A DNA stretch of 64,000 nt from Myxococcaceae bacterium (GCA_004297725.1 SCUS01000053.1:96619-160618), one strand, 5' to 3'. Counted from the first letter of the stretch, positions 26,809 to 36,225 are shown. Numbers and translations are program-made. The notes: generated from the letters alone by a model not told the origin.

Positions 26809-28155
26809 TCAACGACTGCGGATACCGACCTTCTCCGCGAGCGTGTAGGGCCCGAGCTTCTCCCGAAGGTCCTTCAGCGCCGGCTGGTCGGGGCTCAGCC
26901 GCGCGATGGTCTGGATGGACGCGTACGCGCTCGCCTTGAGCCCTGCCTTGATGAAGATCCCCGCCAGCAGCACGTGGGCCTTGACGTTGTTGGGGTCGGC
27001 CATCGTCACGCGCTGGGCGAGGTCGGTCGCGCGCTTGTACTCCTTCGTGTACTTGGCCAGCACCTCGGCCGCGTTGAGCAGCAGCAGGTGGTCCGTCGGG
27101 CGCCCCTCCGCCGCCTGCTCCCAGTGCTTCGCGGCCACCAGCGGCTGCGACTCGCGCATCGCCTCGCGCGCCGCGTTGATGTGCGCGTCCACCTGCTGCG
27201 CCACCAGCAGCTTGCGCGTGGCCTCGTAGCGCAGCCGCAGCGCCTCGTCGTCCCTGCTCATGGAGAGCGCCTGCTTCAGCGCCTCGGTGGCCGCGTTGAG
27301 GTCTCCCTTGCGCTGGGCCTCCTCGGCGTTGGCGATGAGCTGCCCGATGCTCGGGCCGCGCTCGGCCACCCTCGGGACCTGGCCCGACGACGTCGGGGCC
27401 GGCGGCATCGCCACCGGGGTGGAGATGGTCGGGCGCGCCGGGGTGCTCGACGAGCGCTGCGGGACCACGGAGTTGAGCCGGCGCGCCATGGACTCCCTCG
27501 CGCGACGGAGGGTCTCCGGGTCGAGCGGCTGCATCGGACCCGGCGTGGGCTTCGCGGTCACGTGGGCGGCGGGCAGCGACGGGGCGGACGGCGTCGGGGG
27601 CGGAGGCATCACCGCCGTACCGATGGGCGGCATCACCGGCCGCGGCGGCGTGCGGGCCGGCGGCGGGAGGTTGACCGTCGCCGGGTTGGTGGGCGACGAG
27701 CCGCGCGGCTGCGGCGGCGGATGGCTCGCGGAGCCCGAGAGCGGCGGGTTGGAGGCGCGGGGATGCTCCTGGGCGGCATGGCGCGCGGCGGAGACGATGT
27801 CGGTCACCTCGGGCACCAGCGGCGGCGGCGGGCGAGAGGGGCTCTCCATCGAGCCGATGTGGAGGTCGTAGCCCGAGCGCTGCCGGGCGTTGCCGAGCAC
27901 GTCGTAGGCGCGGGTGAAGACCCGGAAGAGCTCGTCGATGCGGATGCGGTAGGCCCCGAGCGAGCGGTTGAAGAAGACGTCGGGGTGAAAGCGCTTGGAG
28001 AGGGCGAAGTATGCGTCGCGGATCACCTTGCGCTCGGCGTCGCGAGGCACGCCCAGGATCTCGTAGTGCGTCGCCGTCAGACGACGCTCGTAGATGGCGT
28101 CGATGGTCCGACGCTCCTCTTCGCTCAGCTCGACCAGATCACCGGCTTCGCTCAT
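26809..28155 (-). CDS. DnaJ-domain protein with Pro-rich linker and TPR region
   Basis: A 448-residue cytoplasmic protein. The J domain lies at about 29-95 (THYEILGVPRDAERKVIRDAY, FHPDVFF with His57-Pro58-Asp59) and should activate a DnaK. A long Pro/Ser/Thr linker of about 160 residues follows, then a helical TPR-like region (IANAEEAQRKGDLNAATEAL, AHVLLAGIFIKAGLKASAYA). J-TPR proteins of this layout are common in Myxococcota. It precedes the fused pilus ATPase on the same strand with a 34-base gap, so it may be co-transcribed with it. The start at 28155 is favoured because it begins with an acidic leader MSEAGDLVELSEEE. Confidence 0.85.
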   Translation of the reverse strand: MSEAGDLVELSEEERRTIDAIYERRLTATHYEILGVPRDAERKVIRDAYFALSKRFHPDVFFNRSLGAYRIRIDELFRVFTRAYDVLGNARQRSGYDLHIGSMESPSRPPPPLVPEVTDIVSAARHAAQEHPRASNPPLSGSASHPPPQPRGSSPTNPATVNLPPPARTPPRPVMPPIGTAVMPPPPTPSAPSLPAAHVTAKPTPGPMQPLDPETLRRARESMARRLNSVVPQRSSSTPARPTISTPVAMPPAPTSSGQVPRVAERGPSIGQLIANAEEAQRKGDLNAATEALKQALSMSRDDEALRLRYEATRKLLVAQQVDAHINAAREAMRESQPLVAAKHWEQAAEGRPTDHLLLLNAAEVLAKYTKEYKRATDLAQRVTMADPNNVKAHVLLAGIFIKAGLKASAYASIQTIARLSPDQPALKDLREKLGPYTLAEKVGIRSR

Positions 28156-28264
28156 GGCTCTCTTTCCGCTCCTAGCGCCAACAGCCTTCGCGCGTGGAGG
28201 CTTGCGAGGATAGCCGAACCCGGTGACCCGCGCACCGGCGACCTGCAGGGAGGACCCGATGCGG

Positions 28265-28270
28265 TACAAC
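28265..28270 (+). promoter_or_regulatory. -10-like hexamer TACAAC, leaderless geometry, before sbcD
   Basis: TACAAC is followed by 7 bases and the ATG at 28278. There is no Shine-Dalgarno sequence in the gap. Confidence 0.4.
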
Positions 28271-28277
28271 GCCCGCG

Positions 28278-29462
28278 ATGCGCATCGCCCACCTCGCGGA
28301 CCTCCACATCGGCAGGGTCTTCCACGGCCTCTCCCTGATCGATGACCAGCGTCACATCCTGGAGCAGGTCGTGGGTCGCGTCCGCGCCGCGGAGGCCGAC
28401 GTGCTCGTGCTCGCGGGGGACCTCTACGACCGCGCCCTCCCCGGGCGGGACGCCGTCCGCCTGCTCGACGATTTCCTCCAGGAGGTGCACCGGAGCCTGG
28501 AAATTCCCGTGATCGCGATCGCGGGCAATCATGACAGCGGCGAGCACCTGGGCTTCGGCTCGTGGCTCTTCGCCCAGGGCGACCTTCACCTCCGCGGTCG
28601 GGTCGACGGCCCCTTCCGCCCGGTCACCGTGGAGGACGATCACGGCGAGGTGACCTTCTACCCGATCCCCTACGTGGAGCCCGAGACCGCGGCGGCCCTC
28701 TTCGCCTCGCCGGGCGCCGAGGCCCCGGTGCAGGGCGGCACCCTCACCCACGCCGAGACCGTCGAGGCCCTGCTCGCGCCCGCGCACGAGCACCGCGTGT
28801 CGAGCGGCGTGCGACGCAGCGTGGTGGTGGCGCACGGCTTCGTCCGCGGGGGCGCCTCGCCGCTGGAGTCGCCCCGCTCCGAGCGGGCGCTCTACCTGGG
28901 CGGCGCGGGGGCCGTCCCGGCCTCGCACTTCGACGGCTTCTCCTACGTGGCCCTCGGGCACCTGCACCGGCCGCAGTGGGTCGGCGACGACCGTCGGGTG
29001 CGCTACTCGGGCTCGCTGCTGCGGTACGCCTTCGAGGAGAGCGACGACCCCCGCACGCTCTCCGTGGTGACCCTGGGCGCCGACGGTCGGTGCGCCCTCG
29101 AGGAGGAGGCGCTGCACCCCCGGAGGGACCTCGCGCGCATCCGCGGCGACCTCGACACGCTGCTCCGCGACCCGGCGCTGGAGCAATACACGACCCGGTA
29201 TGTCCAGGCCGTGGTGACGGACCACCCGATGCCCCCGCAGGCGATGGAGCGGCTGCGGGAGCGGTTTCCGCACCTGCTGGAGTTCCGACAGACCAGGATG
29301 GAGCGCGACCCGCTGGCGGCGGTCGCTGCGATCCCCGACGAGCGCCGCGGCCCGGCGGAGGTCTTCGAGGACTTCTTCCGGCTCCACGGCCCTGGCGTCC
29401 CGACCGACGAAGACCGCGGGGTGTTTCGCGAGGCCCTCGCCGCCACGGGGGAGCCCGCGTGA
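28278..29462 (+). CDS. sbcD: SbcD/Mre11-type exonuclease subunit
   Basis: The nuclease subunit of the SbcCD complex, which opens hairpins and processes DNA ends. The 394-residue protein carries the metallophosphoesterase motifs in order: HLADLHIGR, VLAGDLYDR, AIAGNHDS, VAHGFVRGG and ALGHLHRPQ. It is somewhat shorter than many SbcD proteins. Its stop overlaps the GTG start of sbcC (GTGA), which is the usual coupled arrangement. Confidence 0.93.
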   Translation: MRIAHLADLHIGRVFHGLSLIDDQRHILEQVVGRVRAAEADVLVLAGDLYDRALPGRDAVRLLDDFLQEVHRSLEIPVIAIAGNHDSGEHLGFGSWLFAQGDLHLRGRVDGPFRPVTVEDDHGEVTFYPIPYVEPETAAALFASPGAEAPVQGGTLTHAETVEALLAPAHEHRVSSGVRRSVVVAHGFVRGGASPLESPRSERALYLGGAGAVPASHFDGFSYVALGHLHRPQWVGDDRRVRYSGSLLRYAFEESDDPRTLSVVTLGADGRCALEEEALHPRRDLARIRGDLDTLLRDPALEQYTTRYVQAVVTDHPMPPQAMERLRERFPHLLEFRQTRMERDPLAAVAAIPDERRGPAEVFEDFFRLHGPGVPTDEDRGVFREALAATGEPA

Positions 29463-32400
29463 GGCCGCACTCCCTCAAGCTCCAGCACTTCGGGCCCTAC
29501 GCGCAGCACTCGATCGACCTCGAGCCCTTCCACGACGCGGGCCTCTTCCTCGTCCACGGGGATACCGGGTCGGGCAAGAGCACCCTGCTCGACGCGATGT
29601 CCTGGGCGCTCTACGGCAAGGGCCTCGGCGACCGCTCCTCCGACGAGATGCTCCGCAACGTCGCCGCGCCGGCCGATGCGCCCACGGAGGTCACCCTCGA
29701 CTTCTCCCTCTGCGACCGGCGCTACCGTGTTGCCCGCTCGCTCGAGCCCGAGCGCGTCTCTCGCAAGGGCACCGTCACCCGCGCCCGCACCACCGCCTCG
29801 CTCCAGTGCCTCTCGGGCGACCCCCAGTTTCAGCCCGTCGGCGGGCCGAAGGACGTCTCCCGGGAGATCGTCCGGCTGCTGCACCTCCCGCACGAGCAGT
29901 TCTCCCGGGTGATCGTGCTGCCGCAGGGGGAGTTCCGCGACCTGCTGCTCGCCCCCGCCGAGCGCCGCGAGCGGCTGCTGGAGCACCTCTTCGGCACCGC
30001 GCGCTACGCCTTCATCGAGGACCAGCTCCGCGCCATGGACGCCTCCGCGAGGGCGGAGTTCGACAAGACCGACGGCGTGCTGCGCGCCCTGCTCGACGGC
30101 GTCGGCGCCGCGGACCTCGACGACCTCGACGCGAAGACCGCGGACTCCCAGCAGCGCCTCGCGGAGACCGAGCGCGCGATCGCCGACACCCGCGCGTCGC
30201 TGGAGTCCGTCGTCGCCGCGAACGCCGTCGCCGCCGAGGTCGAGCGGCGCAACGCGCAGCGCCGTGTCCATCGGGCCGCGCTCGACGAGCTCGCGGCGCA
30301 GTCGGAGTCCGCCGCCCTCTCCGCCGCCCGCCTCGCCCGCGACGAGACGGCCTCACGCTGCCTCGAGCGACTGACGCGGCTTCGCTCCCTGGAGGCCTCC
30401 CTCGCCGAGCGCCGGGAGCAGTATGAGCGCGCCGCCTCGGAGCACCAGCGGCTGTCCGTCGCGCTGGCCGACCCCGCGCTCGCCCCTTCGCACTTCGAGG
30501 TGGCGGAGGCCGCGATCCGGACCGCGACCGCGCGCGCGGCGGCGCTCCGGGCGATGCAGGACGAGGCCGAGCGACTCCTGGGCCTGGAGCGCGAGGCCGC
30601 CGACCGGGCCGCCGAGGCCGATCGGATGCAGTCGGCGCTGGCCGCCCGGGAGCAGGCGCTGGCCGACGCGACGCTCTCCCTCGCCGGGCTCGACGCGGCC
30701 ATCGCGGCGCACGAGGCGGCGCTGGCGGACGAGGCCTCGCTGCGCGCCCGGGTCGACAACCTGAGCGCGCGGCAGCAGCGCGCGCTGGAGCGGAGGTCGC
30801 GCGAGGACTCGCTCCGCGGGTTGCAGCGGGCGCGACGCGACGCGCTGGCGTCGGAGCGCGACGCGGAGGAGGGGTGGCGGGAGCTCGCGGCGAAGCACGC
30901 TCTCGCCGAGGCGTCGACGCGCGAGGCGCAGGCGGTACGGCTGGCCGCGACGCTGGTGCCGGGCGAGGCCTGTCCGGTGTGCGGGTCGTCGGATCACCCG
31001 TCGCCCAGGGTGGCGTCGGGCTCCTCCGTCGAGGCGGTGGACGCCGAGGCCCTCGCCCGCTCGGCGGCCGCGCACTCCCGGGCGCAGCGGGAGGCCTTCG
31101 CGCTGCAGATCCGCATCGAGGAGGCCGAGGCGGCGCTGCGGTCGGAGGGCGAGGGCGAGGCGATCGACGAGGAGGCGCTCGCTCGCGAGGTGAAGTCGGG
31201 CAAGGACGCCCTCGCGGCGCTGCGAAGGCGACGGCTGGACCTCGAGGCCGCCCGGCGCTCCCGGGTGGGCGCGGCCGCCACGGCGGACCTGCAGCGGGTC
31301 TCGCTCGGTCCGGATCAGTCGGCGCTCGCGGGGGTGCGGGCCCGCGTCGCGGCGATGGAGGAGGACATCGCTCAACGGAGGCAGGGCTTTACCGAGCCGG
31401 GTATGAGCCCCTCGGCGATGGGCGCCGCGCTGCGGGCCCTGGAGGCCGACCTCGCCGGTCAGCAGGCGTCGCTCCGCTCGGCTCGCGCCCGGAGGGAGGA
31501 GCTCGCGCGAGCCGCGGCGGCGGCGGAGGGATCGCTCCCGACGCTGCGCGCGGAGCTCGGTCGCGCGGAGGCGCTGCACGAGGAGGGCAGGTCGGCGCTC
31601 TCGCAGGCGATGCGCGACGGGGGCATCCCCGACGAGGCCGCGATCGCGCAGGCGGTGCTCGGTCCGGCGGAGCGACAGCGGCTGCGAGAGGCGCTGGAGT
31701 CGCGGGCCCGCGCGGAGGCGGCGCACCGCGAGGCGCTCTCGTCGCTGGGCCCCGACGAGCCTTCGAGCCCGGTGCAGCTCGGCGCCGAGGCCGAGCAGCG
31801 AAGCCGGTTGGAGGCGCTGCAGCGGGAGCTCGGGGTCGCTCAATCGTCGCTTTCGGCGATGGGCCACCAGCGCCGCGCGCTGGTCTCCGCCGCGGAGGCC
31901 CGCCGCGCCGCGGAGGCCCGGAGCCAGCGGGTGCGACGGGTCTCCGAGGTCGCCAACGGCAAGGGCCCCAGCAAGGTCAGGCTGAGCCGCTATGTGCTGC
32001 TCGACCTCTTCGACCGCGTCGTCGCGAGCGCCAGCACCGGCCTCGAGGCCATGAGCGACGGGCGCTTCCGGCTGCGGCGCCAGGAGCGGGCGCAGACCGG
32101 CCGGGAGTTCGACCTGGTGGTCGACGACTCCTACGTGGGCGGCGTCGCGAGGCCCGCGGCGAGCCTCTCCGGGGGCGAGGTCTTCCTGGCCTCGCTGGCC
32201 ATGGCGCTCGGCCTGGGCGAGGTGCTCCAGGCCTGGGCGGGCGGCATCCGGGTGGAGTCGCTCTTCGTCGACGAGGGCTTCGGGGCCCTGGACGAGGACA
32301 CCGTCGAGCGCGCCATCGAGCTGCTCGAGCGCCTTCCCCAGCACGCCCGCATGGTGGGCGTGGTCTCTCACGTGCCCGAGCTGCGCAAGCGCATCCCGGC

Positions 32401-32476
32401 GCGCCTCGAGGTGCTGCGGGGCGACCAGGGCTCCTTCACCCGCTGCTCGTTGCGTCACCGCGGCGCCGACCGTTGA
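29459..32476 (+). CDS. sbcC: SbcC/Rad50-type SMC-like ATPase subunit
   Basis: A 1005-residue ATPase partner of SbcD. Walker A GDTGSGKST is at 34-42. Long coiled coils rich in Ala, Arg and Glu flank a zinc hook CPVC (Cys505, Cys508) at mid-protein. The C-terminal lobe has the signature SLSGGE and Walker B SLFVDEGFGALDEDT. The GTG start at 29459 is set by the GTGA overlap with sbcD, by GGGGGAG just upstream, and by the conserved first strand RPHSLKLQHFGPY. Length and architecture are normal. Confidence 0.93.
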   Translation: MRPHSLKLQHFGPYAQHSIDLEPFHDAGLFLVHGDTGSGKSTLLDAMSWALYGKGLGDRSSDEMLRNVAAPADAPTEVTLDFSLCDRRYRVARSLEPERVSRKGTVTRARTTASLQCLSGDPQFQPVGGPKDVSREIVRLLHLPHEQFSRVIVLPQGEFRDLLLAPAERRERLLEHLFGTARYAFIEDQLRAMDASARAEFDKTDGVLRALLDGVGAADLDDLDAKTADSQQRLAETERAIADTRASLESVVAANAVAAEVERRNAQRRVHRAALDELAAQSESAALSAARLARDETASRCLERLTRLRSLEASLAERREQYERAASEHQRLSVALADPALAPSHFEVAEAAIRTATARAAALRAMQDEAERLLGLEREAADRAAEADRMQSALAAREQALADATLSLAGLDAAIAAHEAALADEASLRARVDNLSARQQRALERRSREDSLRGLQRARRDALASERDAEEGWRELAAKHALAEASTREAQAVRLAATLVPGEACPVCGSSDHPSPRVASGSSVEAVDAEALARSAAAHSRAQREAFALQIRIEEAEAALRSEGEGEAIDEEALAREVKSGKDALAALRRRRLDLEAARRSRVGAAATADLQRVSLGPDQSALAGVRARVAAMEEDIAQRRQGFTEPGMSPSAMGAALRALEADLAGQQASLRSARARREELARAAAAAEGSLPTLRAELGRAEALHEEGRSALSQAMRDGGIPDEAAIAQAVLGPAERQRLREALESRARAEAAHREALSSLGPDEPSSPVQLGAEAEQRSRLEALQRELGVAQSSLSAMGHQRRALVSAAEARRAAEARSQRVRRVSEVANGKGPSKVRLSRYVLLDLFDRVVASASTGLEAMSDGRFRLRRQERAQTGREFDLVVDDSYVGGVARPAASLSGGEVFLASLAMALGLGEVLQAWAGGIRVESLFVDEGFGALDEDTVERAIELLERLPQHARMVGVVSHVPELRKRIPARLEVLRGDQGSFTRCSLRHRGADR

Positions 32477-32508
32477 CGGATTGCCCGTCGTCAAGCAGAC
32501 CGCTGGGC

Positions 32509-33510
32509 ATGCGTCGAAGCGCGATCCTGGGCGTCGGTCACTATGTCCCCTCGAAGGTCGTCACCAATGACGACCTCGCCAAGCTCTTCAACACCAGCGA
32601 CGAGTGGATCGTTCAGCGCTCGGGCATCCGAGAGCGCCGCTACATCGAGGGCGACGGGGTGTTCGCGAGCGACCTCGCGGTGCCCGCGTGCAAGATGGCC
32701 TGCGAGAAGGCCGGCGTGGCCCTCTCGGAGATCGACGCGATCATCTTCGCGACGCTCTCCCCCGATGCCTTCTTCCCCGGCACCGGGTGCTTCCTCCAGG
32801 CCAAGCTCGGCCTCCCGGGCATCCCCGCCCTCGACATCCGCAACCAGTGCTCGGGCTTCCTCTACGGGCTCTCCATCGCCGACGCCTGGATCCGCGCGGG
32901 CGTCTACCGCCGGGTGCTCCTGGTGGGCGCCGAGGTGCACTCCACCGGGCTCGACTTCTCCGACGCCGGCCGCGACGTGACGGTGCTCTTCGGCGACGGC
33001 GCCGGGGCCGTGGTGCTCGGCCCCACCGAGGAGGAGGGCCGCGGGCTCCTCAGCCTCACCCTCGGGGCCGACGGTCGCGGCGCCACCGATCTCTGGATCG
33101 AGGCCCCCTCCTCCGGTCGCTCGCCCGAGCGCATCACCCACCAGATGCTCGACGAGCGTCGGCAGTACACCCGCATGAACGGCAAGCAGGTGTTTCGCTG
33201 GGCGACGGAGAAGATGCCCGAGGCCTCGCGCGCCGTGCTCGCCGAGGCGGGGCGGACCACCTCCGACATCGACCTCTTCGTGCCTCACCAGGCCAACCTG
33301 CGCATCAACGAGTTCGTGGCGCGCAAGCTGGAGATCCCGATGGAGAAGGTCGTGACGACCATCGACCGCTACGGCAACACCACCGCGGCCTCCATCCCCC
33401 TGTCGCTCTCCGAGGCCCTCCTCGCGGGCCGCGCGGGCCCCGGCTCGCTGGTGCTCTTCGCGGCCTTCGGCAGCGGCTACACCTGGGGCGCCGGGCTGCT
33501 CCGGCTCTGA
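32509..33510 (+). CDS. fabH: 3-oxoacyl-ACP synthase III
   Basis: A KAS III enzyme that condenses an acyl-CoA starter with malonyl-ACP in fatty-acid synthesis initiation. It has 333 residues with the complete triad: Cys114 in RNQCSGFLYG, His260 in VPHQANLRI, and Asn290 in DRYGNTTAAS. The N-terminus ILGVGHYVPSKVVTNDDLA and SDEWIVQRSGIRERR are textbook. No other fab gene is near, and it stands alone behind sbcDC. A starter-unit role in branched or secondary lipid synthesis is possible, but it cannot be read from the sequence. Confidence 0.92.
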   Translation: MRRSAILGVGHYVPSKVVTNDDLAKLFNTSDEWIVQRSGIRERRYIEGDGVFASDLAVPACKMACEKAGVALSEIDAIIFATLSPDAFFPGTGCFLQAKLGLPGIPALDIRNQCSGFLYGLSIADAWIRAGVYRRVLLVGAEVHSTGLDFSDAGRDVTVLFGDGAGAVVLGPTEEEGRGLLSLTLGADGRGATDLWIEAPSSGRSPERITHQMLDERRQYTRMNGKQVFRWATEKMPEASRAVLAEAGRTTSDIDLFVPHQANLRINEFVARKLEIPMEKVVTTIDRYGNTTAASIPLSLSEALLAGRAGPGSLVLFAAFGSGYTWGAGLLRL

Positions 33511-33514
33511 TCCG

Positions 33515-34621
33515 CTAGCGCCGCGCCGCGGGCTGCACCACGTGGGTCACGCCGAAGCGGCCCAGGGTGCGGCGCACGGCGTATCGCCCGTCGGGCGGGG
33601 CCTTCGACACCGCGCACAGCTCCGCCGCGTTGAAGGGACAGGCGCGGCACTTCCCGCGGGCCATGGTCCCCTCCGGGGTGCGGGCGCCGGTCCAGTAGGA
33701 GGTGGCCCACTGGAGGTCGCGCTCGACCCGCTGTCGGGAGTGGCGGAAGACCCAGAGACCGAAGGCCTCGTCGTCGACCCGTCGCACGGTGAGCCCGGAG
33801 AGCGGATCGGGGACCCCGCTCGGCGGCCGGGCGTCGGTCGCGCTCAGGCCCGCGCGGGCCAGCTCGAAGGCCGCCTCGGCGATCTTGCGGGCGAGCGCGT
33901 CACTCACCCGTCGACCGCGAGGCAGCACCGCCACCCCGTACAACAGCCGATCGGTCTGGAACCCCATCGCCTCCAGCATCCGCCCGTAGGCCTCGACCTG
34001 GACCACGTGCGAGGGAAACAGCTCTCGCCGCCCGGAGAACTTGAACTCCAGCACCAGCCTGGCGCGCCGCCCCTCCAGGTGGATGCGGTCGGCCCGCCCC
34101 ACGAGCCGCACCCCGTGTATCTCCGCCGTCACCGGCATCTCCACCAGCTCGAGGGCCTCGCCCGCGGTGATGGCCTCGCTGATCTCCTGCTGGCTGATCT
34201 CCTCGGCCTCGGCCTCGAAGGCCGCGTGACCGGCCGCCCCGGCCGCGAGCTCGGCGCTCTCGGTGCGCAGGGTGTTGGTCCTCGCGAGGTGCACCTGCAT
34301 CTCGCAGTAGAACTGGTTGGCCAGCGTGCTCACCGACACCCTCGGGGGCCCCACCGCCCGCGGGCCCTCGACGAAGCGACGGATCGCCGGGAGACGCTCG
34401 GCGGTGAAGAGCGCGTCGAGGGTGGTCTCCATCCCGAAGCGGCGCAGCGAGGCGTAGTAGCGCCCCACCGGCTCGGGAAACACCCCGGCGCCGTGCAGTG
34501 CCTCCCACACGGCCCGAGGGGAGCCGAGCGCTGCCACGATCGCGTAGAATCGCGGAGCGAGCGACGCGCGCGCTTGAGCGATTTCCAGGAGATGGGGCAG
34601 GTCGAGGAGCGGAGGGTTCAT
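33515..34621 (-). CDS. Cas4-like PD-(D/E)XK nuclease with four-Cys Fe-S cluster motif
   Basis: A 368-residue protein with the RecB/Cas4 nuclease core: VGRADRIH (Asp178), LVLEFKFSGRRE (Glu192-x-Lys194) and VVQVEAYGRMLE (Gln208, Tyr212). The four cysteines that hold the Cas4/AddB iron-sulfur cluster are placed as expected: Cys106 in ANQFYCEMQVHL and Cys325-x2-Cys328-x7-Cys336 near the C-terminus. An N-terminal region of about 90 residues is not typical. There is no CRISPR array or other cas gene in the window. Its partner upstream resembles a phage annealing protein, so this is more likely an exonuclease of a recombination pair. Confidence 0.82.
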   Translation of the reverse strand: MNPPLLDLPHLLEIAQARASLAPRFYAIVAALGSPRAVWEALHGAGVFPEPVGRYYASLRRFGMETTLDALFTAERLPAIRRFVEGPRAVGPPRVSVSTLANQFYCEMQVHLARTNTLRTESAELAAGAAGHAAFEAEAEEISQQEISEAITAGEALELVEMPVTAEIHGVRLVGRADRIHLEGRRARLVLEFKFSGRRELFPSHVVQVEAYGRMLEAMGFQTDRLLYGVAVLPRGRRVSDALARKIAEAAFELARAGLSATDARPPSGVPDPLSGLTVRRVDDEAFGLWVFRHSRQRVERDLQWATSYWTGARTPEGTMARGKCRACPFNAAELCAVSKAPPDGRYAVRRTLGRFGVTHVVQPAARR

Positions 34622-34695
34622 CAGCAGGGGCGTCGGGAGCAGTGTATCCCGATCGCCCCCCGCTCGCTCAGCGGAACCCTCCGCCCACCCCGTTA

Positions 34696-35589
34696 CTACG
34701 CCGCCTGCGAGTCCGAGCCGCTGGCGCTTCCCTTTCGGGCGTCCTCCTCCGCGATGGCCTTCTTCAGCCAGACCTTGGCGTTCTTCATCCGCCCGACCTC
34801 CTCGGTGCGCTTGCAGAGCGCCCTCCAGGCCGCCTCGCGATCGGACACCGGCAGCGGCGCCAGCTCGGCGCGGTACTTCATCCACACCGCCACCGCCTCG
34901 CCCGGCAGCTCGATCTCCCCGATGCGGGCGTAGAAGCCCCCGAGCGCCGGGTGGGCCGTCGCCGGATCGGGCGTCGGATCGTTGGCGGGCGACTCCTCCG
35001 CCGCCTCGGCCATGGGGTTCACCTGGTTCAGGTCGATGCCCCCGCCCGGCTCCTGGGCGTTGGCCGGGATGGTCTCGATCTCCAGCTCGTCGAGCACCCC
35101 GAGCCCGAGGATGGATAGCGTCGCGCGGCGCTTCGCCTTGGTCTCGCACTTCATCAGCACGTTGACCGGGTCGGTGAGCGGCACCGTCGCCGTCGCGGTC
35201 TCGAAGCGACCGTTGGGCATCGAGGCCTTGCACACCGCGTAGACCAGCTTGGTGCCCGCGAGGTCGATCACCTTCGGGCCGTCGATGATCTCCCGGGTCA
35301 CCCGGTGCATCGCCGCGAGCTGGTCGGTCGCCCCGCGCGTCGCATACAGGATCTCCTTCCCGTTGAGCCGCAGGAACGCGAAGGGTTGTGCGTGGGGGTT
35401 GAGCCCCAGGCCCTCGCACATCTGCACGTAGAAGCGCGCCCGCTCGCTCGGCCCGAGGCCCGACAGGTCGCCCCGCAGCACGATCGAGTCGATGACCTTC
35501 GCGCCGGTGCGCTCGTCTACGTCGTAGCCCGCGCGCTCGCCCGTACCCTGCGCCGCCTGCACCCGCTGCTCGTTCTTCTCGTTGCTCAT
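34696..35589 (-). CDS. Phage-type protein, possible single-strand annealing recombinase
   Basis: A 297-residue protein. The conserved block runs FYVQMCEGLGLNPHAQPFAF, RLNGKEILYATRGATDQLAA, then LMKCETKAKRRATLSILGLG and VLDELEIETIP. I recall closely similar sequences (GLNPLTRPFDYI, LNGKLTLYARKDATDQL, KAETKAKRRVTLSICGLG) in phage and integrated-element genes. The pattern of a GLNP motif followed by an E-T-x-A-x-x-R-A helix also resembles RecT/ERF-type annealing proteins. That functional reading is an inference. The C-terminus is acidic and Pro-rich. The ATG at 35589 has GAGGGAGA upstream. It sits between a small unknown gene and a Cas4-like nuclease on the same strand. Confidence 0.6.
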   Translation of the reverse strand: MSNEKNEQRVQAAQGTGERAGYDVDERTGAKVIDSIVLRGDLSGLGPSERARFYVQMCEGLGLNPHAQPFAFLRLNGKEILYATRGATDQLAAMHRVTREIIDGPKVIDLAGTKLVYAVCKASMPNGRFETATATVPLTDPVNVLMKCETKAKRRATLSILGLGVLDELEIETIPANAQEPGGGIDLNQVNPMAEAAEESPANDPTPDPATAHPALGGFYARIGEIELPGEAVAVWMKYRAELAPLPVSDREAAWRALCKRTEEVGRMKNAKVWLKKAIAEEDARKGSASGSDSQAA

Positions 35590-35609
35590 GGTCGTCTCCC
35601 TCTCTCCGC

Positions 35610-36002
35610 TCACTTCGCGCCCGCCGTCGGGTCTTCCTCGCCCGCGTCGTCCTTCGGCTCTTCCATCGTCTCCAGCGCCGCCACGAAGGCGTCCCGCCGC
35701 TCGTTGCAGAACGCCTCGAACTCCATGTCCCCGGCCAGCGAGGCCTCCGCGTCGGCGTCCTCCGGCAGCACGTCGTTGGCCGCCATCAAGCCCGACCAGA
35801 ACAGCGCCTCCACCGCCGGGACGCCCCACTTGCGCTGCGCCTCGCGGAGCACCCGCTCCTTCTTGAAGCGGGGATGGGCCTTCCAGTCCGCGTAGCTGAG
35901 CTCCGCCCGGAGCCTCACCAGCTCGTCGAGCTCCTGCGACGACTCGACCCGGCGCTCGTCGTACATCGTGCCCTGGATGCCACGCTCAGCAATATTGCTC
36001 AT
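35610..36002 (-). CDS. Small hypothetical protein of the recombination-like module
   Basis: A 130-residue soluble protein with an acidic C-terminal tail (EEPKDDAGEEDPTAGAK). It starts MSNIAERGIQGTMYDERR; AAGGAG lies just upstream of the ATG. The central part (LSYADWKAHPRFKKERVL, WGVPAVEALFWSGLMAAND) is helical and unlike any family I know. It is the first gene of the 36002-to-33515 operon, 20 bases before the annealing-like gene. Two matching palindromes lie in the leader upstream. Confidence 0.65.
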   Translation of the reverse strand: MSNIAERGIQGTMYDERRVESSQELDELVRLRAELSYADWKAHPRFKKERVLREAQRKWGVPAVEALFWSGLMAANDVLPEDADAEASLAGDMEFEAFCNERRDAFVAALETMEEPKDDAGEEDPTAGAK

Positions 36003-36135
36003 GGTAGTCGCTCCTTCAGTGGACGACGGCGCCTGGGGCACCGGGGAGCCGCTCGCTGCGCGCTTCGTTCGCTCGTCCATACGCAAAGCAGGATACGCCC
36101 CCCCACCTCGCCGCGCCGCCCCTGGCAAGGCACTC

Positions 36136-36152
36136 GTGACATATCCTGTCAC
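36136..36152. promoter_or_regulatory. Perfect palindrome GTGACA-N5-TGTCAC, putative operator (site 1)
   Basis: GTGACATATCCTGTCAC has perfect 6-base arms and lies upstream of the 36002 gene. Its complement, GTGACAGGATATGTCAC, reappears with two mismatches at 36209. Two copies of a 17-base palindrome in one 220-base gap suggest a regulator binding site, most simply for the adjacent XRE protein. Confidence 0.6.
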
Positions 36153-36208
36153 ACGCCAAGAAAGCCCTTCCAGACAGGAGCTCTCGTCGAGAAAGCCCGT
36201 CCGATGCC

Positions 36209-36225
36209 GTGACAGGATATGTCCG
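36209..36225. promoter_or_regulatory. Second copy of the putative operator (site 2)
   Basis: GTGACAGGATATGTCCG matches 15 of 17 bases of the complement of site 1. The centre-to-centre distance to site 1 is 73 bases, about seven helical turns, which would allow looping or cooperative binding. It lies directly at the 3' end of the XRE gene. A short direct repeat AGAAAGCCC also occurs between the two sites. Confidence 0.55.

Noticed and set aside
33515..34621. A CRISPR-Cas locus, because of the Cas4-like gene
   Set aside because: No repeat-spacer array and no cas1, cas2 or effector gene could be found by eye within the window. Cas4-like nucleases are also found in phages.
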